Assembly (NCBI RefSeq): GCF_047511655.1 | Contig: NC_133387.1 | Location: 23,492,353 to 23,556,352, forward strand | Length of the DNA: 64,000 nt | DNA from: Castor canadensis | Lineage: Eukaryota; Chordata; Mammalia; Rodentia; Castoridae | Direction of reading: 5' to 3' | Part shown: positions 33,573 through 44,247 of the stretch, one piece after another | How the letters are laid out: the number at the start of each line of letters is the position of its first letter | Numbering within the stretch: the stretch's first letter is position 1 | Position numbers and translations under genes: made by a program | Notes under the pieces: model-generated | The model's input: the letters and a program-made list of their open reading frames with translations, nothing else | Told to the model about the DNA's origin: nothing | Database searches by the model: none

Positions 33573-33704
33573 GTTACCTTCTTTTGAAGGTAGCCTGTTG
33601 CACAGTAGTCCTGCGTTATCCAGGGTTTGTCTTTCTGCAGTTTTGGTTACCCTTAGTCAACAATAGTCTGAAAATGTTAAATGAAAAATTCCTGAAGTAA
33701 GCAA

Positions 33705-33793
33705 TTATTTTTTTTGTGGTGCTAGGGACTGAACCCAGGGACTCACTCATGCTAGGCAAGCCCTCTGCCATTGAGCTACACCCCTAACCCTTT
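33705..33793 (-). mobile_element. ID-type SINE, reversed, inside the Tigger
   Basis: T-run, 'gtgctagggactgaaccc', 'catgctaggcaagccctc' and 'gagctacacccctaaccc'. Confidence 0.85.
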
Positions 33794-33810
33794 TAAAAAT
33801 GGTTTTATTT

Positions 33811-34005
33811 GGGGCTGGCAGAGTGGCTCAAATGGTAAGAGTACCTGCTTAGAAAGCATGAGGCCCTGAGTTCAAACCTTAGTACTGCCAAAAAAAAAAA
33901 AAAAATCATTTTGAGACGGCATCTCAATAAGTTGTCCAGGTGGCCTTGAACTTGTGAGTCTCCTGAGTAGCTGGGATACAGACATATACCACCACACCCA
34001 GCAAA
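33811..34005. mobile_element. Plus-strand ID half followed by a reversed 7SL monomer, inside the Tigger
   Basis: The ID half 'gctggcagagtggctcaaatgg' ... CCTGAGTTCAAACCTTAGTA has an A-tail to 33905. A reversed 7SL monomer follows ('gacggcatctcaataagttg', 'gagtagctgggatacag'). Confidence 0.83.
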
Positions 34006-34249
34006 ATAAACAATTTATAAGTTTTAAATAATGCTTCTTATAATATATGGCTGCAATTATTTCATTTAGTTATTATTATTAATCCCTAATTTACAAATTA
34101 GACTTTACCATAGGTATATACGTGAAGGAAAAAACCCATATACATGGGGTTAGCACTACCTGTGATTTCAGGCATCCACTGGGGTCTCGGAATGTAACCA
34201 GCAAAAGGGGACTGCAGTATACCTCTTCTCCTGCATTTCACCCATGTCC

Positions 34250-34340
34250 TTTGGGGTGCGGGCGTGGCTCAAGTGGTAGAGCACTTGCCTAGCAAACACA
34301 AGGCCCTGAGTTCAAACCCCAGTACAGCCAAAAAAAAAAA
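34250..34340 (+). mobile_element. ID-type half SINE
   Basis: 'gtgcgggcgtggctcaagtgg' then 'gcacttgcctagcaaacac' and CCTGAGTTCAAACCCCAGTA, with A-tail. It lies about 30 bases outside the Tigger right end. Confidence 0.88.
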
Positions 34341-34352
34341 GTTTATCAAAGG

Positions 34353-34573
34353 GTTGGGAGTGGTGGCACATGCTTGTAATTCTAGCCACTTGGGAGGTGG
34401 AGGTAGAAGGATTGAAGTCTGAATCTTGCTCAGACAAAAACACAAGACCGTATCTGAAAAAACAAACTAAAGCAAAAAAAAAAAAAAAAAAAGTGGGAGA
34501 CTGGAAGGCATGACTCGAGTGGTAGAGCACCTGCTGAGCAAGTACAAGGCCCTACATACCTAAGGGGGAAAAA
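34353..34573 (+). mobile_element. Composite 7SL-ID SINE with long internal A-run
   Basis: 'gggagtggtggcacatgc', 'cacttgggaggtggagg', an A-run between the halves (34474-34492), then 'actcgagtggtagagcacc'. The ID end is cut before its B-box. Confidence 0.83.
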
Positions 34574-35825
34574 AATGCTTATCAGAACACTTCTTCAACA
34601 GCTGCATTAACCTTCATCTTCCCACCCCCCGTTTTTTTTTACTGGATCACTGTACACAAATAGACTTTCAAGTCACTCCTCTTAGCTTCATTCCTAGTTC
34701 ATGGCCATGTGACCTCTCAGCTTTCTTCAGGCCAGGTTAGTGAGGGCAGAGCTGCCTTCTTGGGCTGTTACGATTTCCCGGGTGCCATGGTCACTTATTT
34801 TGTTTGTCACTTCTACTTCACCAACACATTCTTCTCTGCTCGTTAGAATGAAGCATAGAGCAGTGCCTCTTCAGTAAGAAATCAGTTTAAATTTAAGTTG
34901 TGCCAATTCTATTTGAGGCTCACTTTTTAGCACAATGACATCATGAGTTGATGTCAGATAAATGCAAGTCCTCCATTACTCCTATCTTGTGCCCCTGTAC
35001 CATTCATTTTGTCATCTGTATTGGGAAAGCATTGTTGATGTTGCCATAACAGAACCACAAGCCATGCGGGACCTAGCCAACAAGACATGACCAGTGGAGA
35101 GAGGGCATGAGCAGAACCAACTCCGGGGTGAGGGGACTCCCCAGGACATGGGCTGTGAATACAGAGGCCAGCCTGGAATAGAGAAGCCAGGGAAAGTTCA
35201 GGAAGCTGTGAATTCCAAGCTCCAGCCTTACTCCTACCTACAGCCTTTCAGTAGGTTCCCTTGATGGTAGGGCACTGTGTCCCATGACGACAGGAGAGGT
35301 TTGGGCAGTAGAATACAGTCCCTTTGTAGGAGGACTGGTCAGAGGTGAACTAAGCGAGGTATCAGAGTCACCCGTAAAGTAGGCTAGGGTTCAGGGTAGG
35401 CCCCACATCAAGGGAGAGACTTTGATACAAGGCACAACGGCCAGAGATGGGGTGGAGGTCAAGGTGGAAGTTCAGAATGGGGTGGGGGTGGGGCAGACAG
35501 TAGATGTCTGAGGCTCACAGCTGGCCTGGCTTGAAGGAAGCAAGCTATGGGGCTAACAAGATGACATACTTTCTCTAGTTAGAACTGGCATTTAAGGGCT
35601 GGGGAGCTGGGGAGCTCCAGGTAGGTAGAGCCTCTTGGAAGCCCCCACAAGCTGGTTGCTAGGGAAGACAGCTGGCCAGGTGCCTTACTGCATCACCCTG
35701 TGACCAGGCTTCTTTTGCTTTTATTTTTACCCAAATGTTCCCTACCAGCTGTCAACCCTCAGGTTTATGGGTTTTCATATATGTCTATAATTCCATAACT
35801 TAAAAGGTTCCGATTTGCTTTGGAT
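34574..35825. other. Unique DNA, no gene seen
   Basis: More than 1.2 kb without a repeat I can name. The GC content rises between 35050 and 35700 and the plus strand there is G-rich, but no frame or splice pair stands out. Confidence 0.45.
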
Positions 35826-36165
35826 TTTTTTTTTTTCTTTTTTATTTGTTTTGACAGTACTGGGGTTTGAATCTGGGGCTTCGCACTTGCTAGGTAGGTG
35901 CTCTACCACTTGAGCCATTCCCCCAGCCCGTTTATGCTTTAGTTATTTTTCAGCTAAGAGTCAGTTTTTGCCTAGGCTGGCCTCAGACCACAGTCCTACC
36001 TATGCCTCCCACATAGCTGGGACTACAGGTATACACCACTATTACCAGTGGGATGGACATGGGGTCTTATGAACCTTTTTGCCCAGGCTTGTCTCAAACC
36101 TCAGTCCTCTAGATCTCCACCTCCAAAGAACTGGGATTACAGATGTGCATCATCACACTCAGTGC
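35826..36165 (-). mobile_element. Trimeric SINE, reversed
   Basis: T-run, reversed ID half ('tactggggtttgaatctgg', 'gctctaccacttgagccat'), monomer 1 ('tttgcctaggctggcctc', 'catagctgggactacagg') and monomer 2 ('tggggtcttatgaaccttt', 'gaactgggattacagatgtg'). Confidence 0.85.
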
Positions 36166-36282
36166 TTCTGCTGAACAAGTTACAGGGCTTTATCATGCTG
36201 TCAGTCTCCTGATGGTGCCCCAATCCCAGGTCCCATGCTACATGATTTGCATACACTGCTTTTTTGGTTCCTACAACCTCCT

Positions 36283-36397
36283 TCAGAGGTATTTATTATT
36301 ATCCCCGACTTAAAAAGAGGAACCTGAAGCTAAGGTGGTTCATATAATCAGCCCAAGGTCACACAGGTGGGTTGCAAATGAGCTGGGATTTAAACTT
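36283..36397 (-). mobile_element. MIR SINE, reversed
   Basis: TATTTATTATTATCCCCGAC, 'aaagaggaacctgaagc', 'cagcccaaggtcacacagg' and 'gagctgggatttaaac' are a clear reversed MIR core. Confidence 0.85.
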
Positions 36398-37470
36398 AAG
36401 TTTTGTTTGTCTGCCTGTCTGTGGCTCCGAAAGACTTCATGGATGCGTTTATGCTCACACCGTTCTCACTGATCTCATCAGCCACTGGATTTTCATCTAT
36501 CTACCTCGCAATTCTATTCTCTTTGCTCTCTGAGTCCATCACATCCATATTGCACTGTGTAAGCATCAGTCTTCAATACGAACTTACCTTAACGCTTGTC
36601 GTGGACTGGGGGCGGGGCTCGGGGCACTACTGTGTTCTCTCTTGGCTTCAGGATTTATAAAGTCAACTAGCTAATAATTCTTTGGCTCTCTCTACAAAAG
36701 CACAGTCACGAGTTGCTAACTGATGGACTCATTCTGAGAAAAGTGTCCTTAGGTACAAGCATCATGGAACATATGTATACAAGCCTACACAGTCTAGCCT
36801 GCTTCATACCCAGCTACACGGTCCTCCCATGTGGCACAGCCTATCGCTCCTAGGGCCATGATAAACAAATGAGCAAAGGGATAAGTTAAACACAGGGAAA
36901 AAGATACATGAGGCCCATGGTAGTGTCTCTTACAGTAATTTTTTTCTAAGAAGGAGTGTGCTCTAAACTAAAGTTAAAAAGGATAGCACTGCAAATACAT
37001 AAAGCAGTAATGGCTGTTTATTGTCGCTGGCAGGAACTACGTCCTGCACGTGATTGTGTGCGCTGTACCCTCAGGCGACTGGCACTGCAGGCTGAGTACC
37101 CAGCGTCACCACGCACATGAGGCATTGTACTATGGTGTTCCGATGGCTATGACTGCACCAGGCAATGGGAAATCTTCACGCCGTCATTGTCCTAAGGGTC
37201 CTCCATCATCTACGGGTCCATTGTTGGCCGAAAGGTTTCTACCTTCATGCATGTGCACGTTACAAGCAAGAGAAGGAGGAAAGGGTCCACTGAATACCTG
37301 AATGGAGGGGACACTTTAGTCCCAAGTATGTCAGGGGTAAGTCAGTGGGTTTACATGGTCAAAGACATTTGAGAAATTTTTTTTAAAAATGGCACATGTG
37401 AGACAGCTCATTTCCTTCAGAAGCTCCAATCCGGACATCTTTCCCCTGCCATGGTCTTTGTCTGTCTGTC
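36398..37470. other. Unique DNA, no gene seen
   Basis: The CpG density is slightly raised between 36990 and 37230 ('cgttacgtcctgcacgtg'-like words, several CG pairs), but far below an island. The 83-codon frame at 37050-37301 has no domain. Confidence 0.45.
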
Positions 37471-37899
37471 AGAGGTTGCCAAACTACTGTCCACAGGCCA
37501 AGCCAGCTCCATCCTGTTTTGTACAGCCTGTGAGATAAGAATGGGGTTTACATTTTTAAATGTTTGGAAAAAAATATCAAAAGAAGAATGGTATTTCATG
37601 GCATGGAAAAATTATGTGAAATTCAATTTTTAGTGTCCATAAATAAAGCTTTGTTGGAACATAACCATGTTCCCTCATTGACCTTTTTTTCTGGACACAG
37701 GGTCTCCCTGCATAGCCCAAATTGGCCTCAAATTCAACACTGTCCTCTCAGTCTTCCAAGTGCTGGGATTACAGGCACATGACACTATGCCCAGCTTCAT
37801 ATACAGACTTTCTATGGTCACTTTCTCACTACAATGGCAGAAAGAAGTACCTGGGACAGAAACAGAAAAGCCTAAAATAGGGAGGCTTGCTGACCTCTG
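37471..37899. mobile_element. hAT-type non-autonomous DNA transposon with both ends kept, holding a SINE
   Basis: Left end CAGAGGTTGCCAAACTACTG and right end 'ggcttgctgacctctg' are inverted repeats of each other over about 15 bases. The inside ('aataaagctttgttggaac', 'ataaccatgttccctcattg', 'tcactacaatggcagaa', 'aaagcctaaaatagg') fits a common mammalian hAT MITE. The guest is a reversed B1-like SINE at 37683-37797. Confidence 0.8.
37683..37797 (-). mobile_element. 7SL-derived B1-like SINE, reversed, inside the hAT element
   Basis: T-run, 'cacagggtctccctgcatag', 'attggcctcaaattcaac' and 'gtgctgggattacaggcac'. Confidence 0.87.
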
Positions 37900-38144
37900 C
37901 TCTAAAGAAATAATATGTGATGTCATAACATTTTTTATAGTGTTTAAATTGTACCTATTAGTTTAGCTTCTGAAATTTCTAATTCAAGGACTTTTTTTGT
38001 TTTTTTGAATAAGGGTCCTAGGGCCTGGGATCGTTATTGTGTAGTCCCAGCATCTGGCCTAAGAATGCTTTTTTCTTTGTAGAAAATTTCCATTTTCAGA
38101 ATAAAGGCACCCCTTTTCTGCTGATAGTCCCTACAGTCTTTTCT

Positions 38145-38339
38145 TTTCTTTCTCTTTGGTACTGGAGCTTGAACTTAGGGCCTATACCTTGAACCACTCC
38201 ACCAGTCCCACCCCGCCCCCCTTTTTTTCGAGATAGCGTCTCCTGAACTATTTCCCCTCGCTGGCTTCGAACCGTGATCCTCCTGATGCCTGCCTCCTGA
38301 GTAGCTAGGATTACAGTGTGAGCCACTGGCAGCTGACTG
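38145..38339 (-). mobile_element. Composite 7SL-ID SINE, reversed, with target duplication
   Basis: 'ggtactggagcttgaac', 'cttgaaccactccaccag', then 'ctgaactatttcccctcgc' and 'gtagctaggattacagtg'. CAGTCTTTTCT occurs at 38134-38144 and again at 38340-38350, an 11-base target duplication. Confidence 0.92.
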
Positions 38340-38397
38340 CAGTCTTTTCTGGTAGCAGCGACATTTTCAGTATTAGTATTAGTATTTATATTAACGT

Positions 38398-38484
38398 TAG
38401 TTTTTGGTGGTACTGGGGTTTGAACTTGGCCTTGGACTTGCTAGGCAGGTAGATGTTCCACTTCTTGAGCCCCCAGCCCACCCC
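38398..38484 (-). mobile_element. ID-type half SINE, reversed
   Basis: 'ggtactggggtttgaac', 'gacttgctaggcaggtag' and 'cttcttgagcccccagccc'. Confidence 0.82.
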
Positions 38485-38894
38485 CCCAACCCCCAGCAGC
38501 AACATTTTAACACAGAAGCCATGACTGAGAAGCAGGTTAGAAGCCTCTTCCTGCCCAGGGTCATCTTTCTCTGGTGGGAACCTGGGCTGGGGGGTCCCGG
38601 GAGTGGCTGTGGTGTCTCCCAGAACTGTGTTGGCAGGGAAATAGATTTCTCAGGTGCCACCAACTCCCTCAGGGCAGAGTGACGATAGGGAAAGCAAATT
38701 GCTCTTTTTGTCATCACAGGGACCTAAGTAAAGATAGAAATGACTCAGATTGGCCAGGCACAGGTACGATTTATCACAGTGTTTTTGGAAGGCACTTAAC
38801 ATCACTCAATCCATTAGCTCAAGAGTGAAATAAAGGGCGAGCAACTTCCAATCTTAAAATCAAGTTGGGTTTGCAGAAAACTTCAAAGGAATGT
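38485..38894. other. Unique DNA, no gene seen
   Basis: Three overlapping frames (38397-38717 on minus, 38404-38682 and 38574-38828 on plus) share this stretch or the SINE beside it. None has a domain, and the ones starting inside the SINE are not genes. Confidence 0.45.
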
Positions 38895-39022
38895 TTTTGT
38901 TTATGTATTGCTTTTTAAGACAAAGTCTAACTATGTAGCCTAGGCTGGCCTCAAACTCACAAATCCCCTGCCTCTGCCTCCCAAGGGCTGGGATTACAGG
39001 TGCACACCACCACACCTGGCTC
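38895..39022 (-). mobile_element. 7SL-derived B1-like SINE, reversed
   Basis: 'agacaaagtctaactatgtag', 'taggctggcctcaaactc' and GGGCTGGGATTACAGGTGCA. Confidence 0.9.
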
Positions 39023-39094
39023 TATTCATTTATTTTTTGAGATTCAAGCTTAATTTCTACAGTCTCTTTATCTGTGTATCTTTGTCTCTCTAAT

Positions 39095-39210
39095 TTAACA
39101 AAAATTTACTGATCACTTACTATGCGTGAAGCACACAGGAAGCTCTATGGATACAAAAATAAATAAAATAATCCCACCTGTCAAGGAGATTAGCGTCTAG
39201 GAGAGAGACG
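39095..39210 (-). mobile_element. L2 LINE, 3' end, reversed
   Basis: 'aaaaatttactgatcactta', 'ctatgcgtgaagcacacagg' and 'ctcccacctgtcaaggag'-like text are a reversed L2 end. Confidence 0.6.
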
Positions 39211-39239
39211 GCTCTAAAGATCTTTCTAGACCTTTTGGC

Positions 39240-39655
39240 AGTGCTCCACAAGAAGTCAGTCCTTCTCTTAATATCTTTGGCCTCACACTCTCCTTTTATT
39301 TCTCTGGTTTCTGACTCTCAGTCCCCACTGGCAGCTTCTCCCCCCTCCACGCTCTAGAGGATCAGAGCTTGGCCCTGGTCCCACTTTTCTTCTCCTTCTA
39401 CCTACCCTCCCCAGACAATCTTCTTCAAGTTCCTAACTCCAGTTCCAGCAGCTCTTCTGGACTTCAGACCCATATCTATGAGTCTGCAATGGATACTTTC
39501 TTTTGGACAGAACTTTTGCTCTTCCCCTGCCAATTCTGTGACTGTCCCAGGATCCACCATCGTGCTCATGCAGAGAGATCAATCTTGGGAAACTTCGCAG
39601 GTCCACCATGACAGAATCTCCTACTCTATAACCCATCACCACCAATCAATCGTTA
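39240..39655 (+). mobile_element. L2 LINE, internal, left part
   Basis: 'ttcttcaagttcctaactcc', 'ttctggacttcagacccat', 'atctatgagtctgcaatgg' follow L2 ORF2 ('gagctccagacccgtatatccaactgcctgctggacat'). It is cut by a reversed SINE and resumes at about 39890. Confidence 0.65.
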
Positions 39656-39864
39656 AGTTCTTTGGATTCAGGGTCTTTTACCTCCTAAGCAAGCACTCCA
39701 TCATTTGAGCCGTGACCCCAGCCCTTTTGTTTTATATTTTATTTCTGAAACAAAATAGACAGGATCTCTATAACTTTGCCTGGCCAGGTCTTGAGCTCAT
39801 GATCTTCATGTCTCTGCCTTCCAAACAGCTGGGATTACAGGCGTGAGCTACCATACCTGGCTCA
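39656..39864 (-). mobile_element. Composite 7SL-ID SINE, reversed, inside the L2
   Basis: 'ggattcagggtcttttacc', 'catcatttgagccgtgacc', then 'ggatctctataactttgcc' and 'cagctgggattacaggcg'. Confidence 0.82.
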
Positions 39865-39884
39865 TTGTATTCTTTAAGATAGCT

Positions 39885-40045
39885 GTTTGACTGTCCCTGG
39901 GCTGCTCCCACCTTCATCAGGCACCCATACCACTGAAATACCTTCCAACTGGTCTCTCCTCCTGCTCATGCCCTGTTCTATTTGATCTCCCCACAGATGT
40001 TTCCAGATCAAAGGAATGCAAATCACCTGTGTTGTTCTTTGTCCT
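39885..40045 (+). mobile_element. L2 LINE, internal, right part
   Basis: 'ataccttccaactggtctc', 'cagatgtttccagatcaaag' and 'gaatgcaaatcacctgtg' match the L2 segment 'ctcctaactggtctccctg ... aaatgcaaatctgatcatg'. Confidence 0.6.
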
Positions 40046-40049
40046 CCTT

Positions 40050-40560
40050 CTTTTTCACTTAGTAATGTATTGTGAAGCTCTCTTCTGGCCAATACTCCTG
40101 GAAGTCCCTCACATATTTCCAATCTGCTTCCCATTCTACCATAATTGAATACCCATTTCTCTGATGCTGGCTGTTTTCAGGGTTTAATGACTATAAATAA
40201 GGCTCCAGCAAAGGTCCTGGAAGCGTTGTCCTTCAGTGCATGTGCGAGTCTATCTACTGGGTGAATGTATAAACGTGGAATTGCTAGGTCAAAGGCTTTG
40301 TGTGTTGAAAATGTGATAAATACTGCCAGCTTGCCCTCCACCAAGGTCATATCAGCTTTCCCTTCCACTCACTGCGTGAGGCACTCACTTGCCTCCCACC
40401 GGCAAGATGCTTGTCAACCTGCTAGAGAAAGCATACATCTAATCTGGCTGGAACACAGATGTCACTTGTGAGCAAAGGTGAGCATCTTTTTGACTGCAGT
40501 CATAGCTTTTGCCCAATTTTCCAGTTTTCTGATCGACTGGTCAAGTGCTTTGATTTCACC
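40050..40560 (-). mobile_element. L1M LINE, reversed
   Basis: 'tttttcacttagtaatgta', 'ataaggctccagcaaagg', 'aacgtggaattgctaggtc', 'actgccagcttgccctcc' are the complement of an L1 3' part ('ggagtggaattgctgggtcatatgg'). Confidence 0.7.
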
Positions 40561-40587
40561 TTAATCTAATTTCCAGGTTCAATACAG

Positions 40588-40699
40588 CTATTTTTTTTTT
40601 TTTAAATACTTTTTGTTTGTTTTTGGCGGTACTGGGGCTTGAACTCAGGGCATCACACTTGCTAGGCAGGCGCTCTACCGCTTGAGCCACTCCACCAGC
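40588..40699 (-). mobile_element. ID-type half SINE, reversed, with target duplication
   Basis: T-run, 'ggcggtactggggcttgaac', 'gctaggcaggcgctctacc' and 'cttgagccactccaccag'. TCAATACAG lies at 40579-40587 and again at 40700-40708. The body is little changed, so this is one of the younger copies. Confidence 0.92.
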
Positions 40700-41021
40700 T
40701 CAATACAGGTTTTTTGTTTTTTGTTTTTTTTTTTAAGTCACAACTGAAAAAACTTACTCTAGTAATAAGTAACTATCAAGGGCCAACTCCATGACAGGGA
40801 GTCCATGATGAGAGGTGATGAATGACTTACAGAAAACGGCTGTGCTTTTCTTACACTTAGGCCTCTGCTTACATGGTTTTGTTTTCCTAATATCCCAGAG
40901 AGACATTAGCACTACTGAGCACAAGTGAGGCTTGAGAATGTGACTGTCCAGGGTCACAACTGTAACTCCTCCACTGGGAAACCATCTCTGGCCACTTCCC
41001 AACACACCAGATGCTTACTTT

Positions 41022-41246
41022 TTCTTTTTCTTCTTTTTTTTTTTTGGTGGTCCTGGGGTTTGAACTCAGGGCCTTTTACTTGCTAGACAGGTGCTCTACC
41101 ACTTAAGCCATGCCCCCAGTACCCTCCTCCTTTTTTTTTTTACACAGGGTCTTCCTATGTAGCCCAAGTTGGCCTCGAATTTGCAATCTTCCTGCTTCAG
41201 TCTCCCAAGTGCTGGGCTTACATGCGTGCTCTACCACACCTGGCTC
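41022..41246 (-). mobile_element. ID half plus 7SL-like SINE, reversed
   Basis: 'ggtcctggggtttgaactc', 'gtgctctaccacttaagcc', a T-run, then 'cacagggtcttcctatgtag' and 'gtgctgggcttacatgcg'. The 7SL part is the plain B1-like type rather than the one usual in the composites, so these may be two insertions. Confidence 0.82.
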
Positions 41247-41334
41247 TAGACACCGATTCTTGATGCTTCTAATTTCAACTAATCTGTTGCTTCTCTCCTT
41301 TCTTTCTACAAACATCCAGTGAACATTTTTCTTT

Positions 41335-41542
41335 TTTCTTTTTTTTTTTTGTGGTACTGGGGTTTGAACTCAGGGCCTACACCTTGAGCCACTCCACCAG
41401 CCTTTTTTGTGATTTGTTTTGTTTTGTTTGTTTTTTCAAGATAGAGTCTTTTGAACTATTTGCCCAGGCTGGCTTCAAACTGTGATCCTCCTGATCTCTG
41501 CCTCCTGAGTAACTAGGATTACAGGGGTGAGCCACAGGGACC
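41335..41542 (-). mobile_element. Composite 7SL-ID SINE, reversed
   Basis: T-run, 'gtactggggtttgaactc', 'cttgagccactccaccagcc', a (GTTTT)n linker, 'gaactatttgcccaggctgg' and 'gtaactaggattacagggg'. Confidence 0.92.
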
Positions 41543-42292
41543 CCATAGCCAATGAACATTTTTAAGTGCCTACTATGTGCCAGGAATCCTCCTGGGTTTA
41601 TAATTTAGAGGTCCTCAACCATAAGCAATAAAAGCAAACAATAAGAAGGGTTCAGTAAGAAAGTCCTATTATTGTAAGAAACTGCATAGGACAGCTAGAA
41701 AGGTGAACAGAAAAGGACACCGCAGGTAAGGAAGGGGTCTTTTTGAGCAGATGATATTCAAACAAAGATCAGATGGACCAAAAGAATGCCCCAGAAAAGG
41801 GATTATCTGAGCAAGTCCTTTTTAAACAAAAGCAAATTGAGTGTTTGAGAAGTAGAAGAGGGGTCAGTATGACCGGTGTCCAGGACAGGGGAGGGAGAGG
41901 AGGCTGGAGAGGTAATCTTTGAAATGCCACCTGGCTTGGTGGCCGGGAGAGGACTCTGGACTTTATTATAGGTGCAGTCAGAAAACATGGAAGGATAAGT
42001 GGTATGGCCTGATTTATGTTTTATGATGTATGATTTATGTCACTCTAGCTGGGCTGTGGAGAATGAGTTCAGTGTAGAAGCAGGGAACCACTTAGAAAGC
42101 TATTATTGGAGCGGAGAAGAGAGAGGGTGAGCATTTGTTTTAGGGTGGCAGCAGAAAAAGAGAGACAGGTTTTGGAGATAGAGTTGACCCGAATTCCTCA
42201 TGGACTGGACCTGATAACTGAGTACAAGGGAAGAATCAAGCCGGTGCACATACTTTTTGGCTTGGTTACTGGTGAATGGTGATGCCACTTAA
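41543..42292 (-). mobile_element. L2 LINE, reversed, about 0.75 kb
   Basis: It opens with the reversed L2 end ('acatttttaagtgcctac', TATGTGCCAGGAATCC). It ends with reversed coding DNA: 'tatggcctgatttatg', 'cactctagctgggctgtgg', 'agaaagctattattgg', 'ttggcttggttactggtg', 'aatggtgatgccactta', all in L2 order. Confidence 0.75.
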
Positions 42293-42796
42293 CTTAAAAA
42301 GAAAGAATCCAGAATTCTCTAATTCCTTTTTCCCTGTATGCCCTTTGCCCTCTAGCCTCAAAGAACTCGGATGTAAATATCCTCTTCCCAATACCTTTAT
42401 TTCCTTCCCTACTTGGCCCTTGGTCCTTCCAAAAGAACTTCCTCTAGAAACTTCCTCTGCTCTCATCCACTCCTCAACCCACTGTCATCTGGCTACTAAC
42501 CCCTCACCAATCCCCTTCTTGCCAATATGCACATGACCTCCTGTTGCTCAATCCAGGTCTTTTCCTTTCTCTTGCCCTCTCTCTAGCCTTTAGTATTGTT
42601 GGTATTTCCTCCCTTGGTTTCTGAAGTTCCTTGTTCTGGTCCTCCTAGCGCTCTAGATCTCCTTCTCCTTCTTTCTTCCCCCATCTCTTAAATGTTGGCA
42701 TTTCCAAAAGACTCTGTAATGGGTCCTCCTCTTTTCTTTATACTGCGTCTTTTGGGGATGTGATCTATGTCTCATTTATTCTGATAACCCCAGTGT

Positions 42797-42832
<36 letters not shown>

Positions 42833-43738
42833 CTAGATCCTTGTTTATGTAGTAGACGCCTTCACTTTGACATCCCATGAACACTTCAAACTCAACACAT
42901 TTCAAAGTAAACCAATCACCTCCACTCCATGACCTGCTTTTTCTCCTGCGGTCCCCATCTTGGTGAATAGTAACTCTGTCCTCCAATTTACCTAAGCCTT
43001 AAGTCTCCCGCCCATTCCTCTATCCCAAAGCGGTAATCAGTCAGTTGTCTTAAGTATTTATTGATTCCTTCCCTCTCTCTACTTCCATTCTTGCTGCCTT
43101 ATGGTCCCCTCTTACAATGCTGAATCAAACCCCTAACTGTCTCCCTGCTTACATTGTTATTCACTGATAAAGTCTCCCAACTGCAGTGCTCTTTCAAAAA
43201 CAGACATTCAATCACCTCCCTATGAGCCTTAAAATTAATCTATGGCTTTCCACTGGCCTTTGGATGAGTTCCGACCGCTCAGATAGACAACACCTTTCAC
43301 AATACAAAACCACGATAATCTTTCTGGTTGTGTCCTTCAGGACTTCTGCCATGCATCCATACAAAGTGTTTACTGAGAACTTTCTTGTGTGGACATTGTC
43401 CTCTATGCTGAACTCTTGGGGCACAACTTTTAACCTCAAGGTCTTTATACACAATACTTTCTTTGCCTGGAACACTTTCCCTTTAACTTACCCACTTCTC
43501 TGGCTTCCTTCTGCATGCTCTTCTGTACCGATCTCAAGTCTTCTGTGCTTAGGTGGCTCCTATGAGCCTCCCTGTAGATATCATCGCACTGTGTGTGATC
43601 AACTGTGTCTCATTAAACTATGAGATCCTGCAAGGCAGGGTCTGTGTCTTACTCATCTCTGTATTTCCATGGCCTAGCCCAGTACCTGACCACAGTAGGC
43701 CCTCAATAATGAATAGATTAAAGTGGCAGAGTTGGAGT
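42293..43738 (+). mobile_element. L2 LINE, about 1.4 kb, the longest in the window
   Basis: Segments follow L2 ORF2 and 3' UTR in order: 'gacctcctgttgctcaatcc', 'tcttaaatgttggcatttcc', 'gaacacttcaaactcaacac', 'atcttggtgaatagtaac', 'taactgtctccctgcttac', 'atggctttccactggcc', 'atgagatcctgcaaggcagg' and 'agtaggccctcaataatg'. Stop codons and shifts break the frame. A (CT)n tract at 42799-42829 interrupts it. Confidence 0.85.
42799..42829. repeat. (CT)15 microsatellite
   Basis: Thirty-one bases of uninterrupted CT inside the plus-strand L2. The Arg-Glu repeat in the minus frame at 42765-42986 is its translation. Confidence 0.96.
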
Positions 43739-44247
43739 TCAAAGTCAGGACTTTTTCTTTCTGACATAAATCTAGTATTTCTTCATGCTACTTGTTAATA
43801 TCTTGAGTATGAAAAATTCTAAAATTGGAGTTGGGTATGTTTTTGCCTATCACCAATTAAAACAGGCAGATTTTTGGCTCCATAAGGACTTAGTACATTG
43901 TTTCTTGGATAGCCTTTCTCCATCATTCCACTACTGTGCTCCATCTAAAATAGCTGAAGGCCTTTCCCTACACGTACACGCTTTTGTCCTTTGTACCACA
44001 AGGCAAGGAGAGAGTAAGTACACTGGGAACAAGGTAGGTTTTACTTGTGTGGCAACCAACACTCAAATTCCATGCATCAACAACAAATAAGTGTTTATTA
44101 TCATTTTCCCCATGGAGTCTCTATAGAGGTATTAGGGATTCAGCACCAAAGTTTAACATTGCAAGCTAATATTGAAATTTTATAGTGAGTTCAATCTAAA
44201 TTTAAAAAACGCAAGAAAACTTAAGAGATCCTTTAGCCCAGCATTTT
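43739..44247. other. Unique DNA, no gene seen
   Basis: The 101-codon frame at 43785-44090 has no domain and no splice context. Confidence 0.45.

Larger units (their letters stand above)
33603..34219 (+). mobile_element. Tigger-type (TcMar) DNA transposon, internally deleted, broken by three SINEs
   Basis: Left end CAGTAGTCCTGCGTTATCCA, then 'gttttggttacccttagtc' and 'aaatgttaaatgaaaaattc'. Right end 'catatacatggggttagcac', 'tttcaggcatccactggggt' and GGGGACTGCAG. Both ends fit Tigger1-like elements, and the transposase region is gone. Guests: reversed ID (33705-33793), plus ID half (33811-33903) and a reversed 7SL monomer (33906-34005). Confidence 0.8.
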
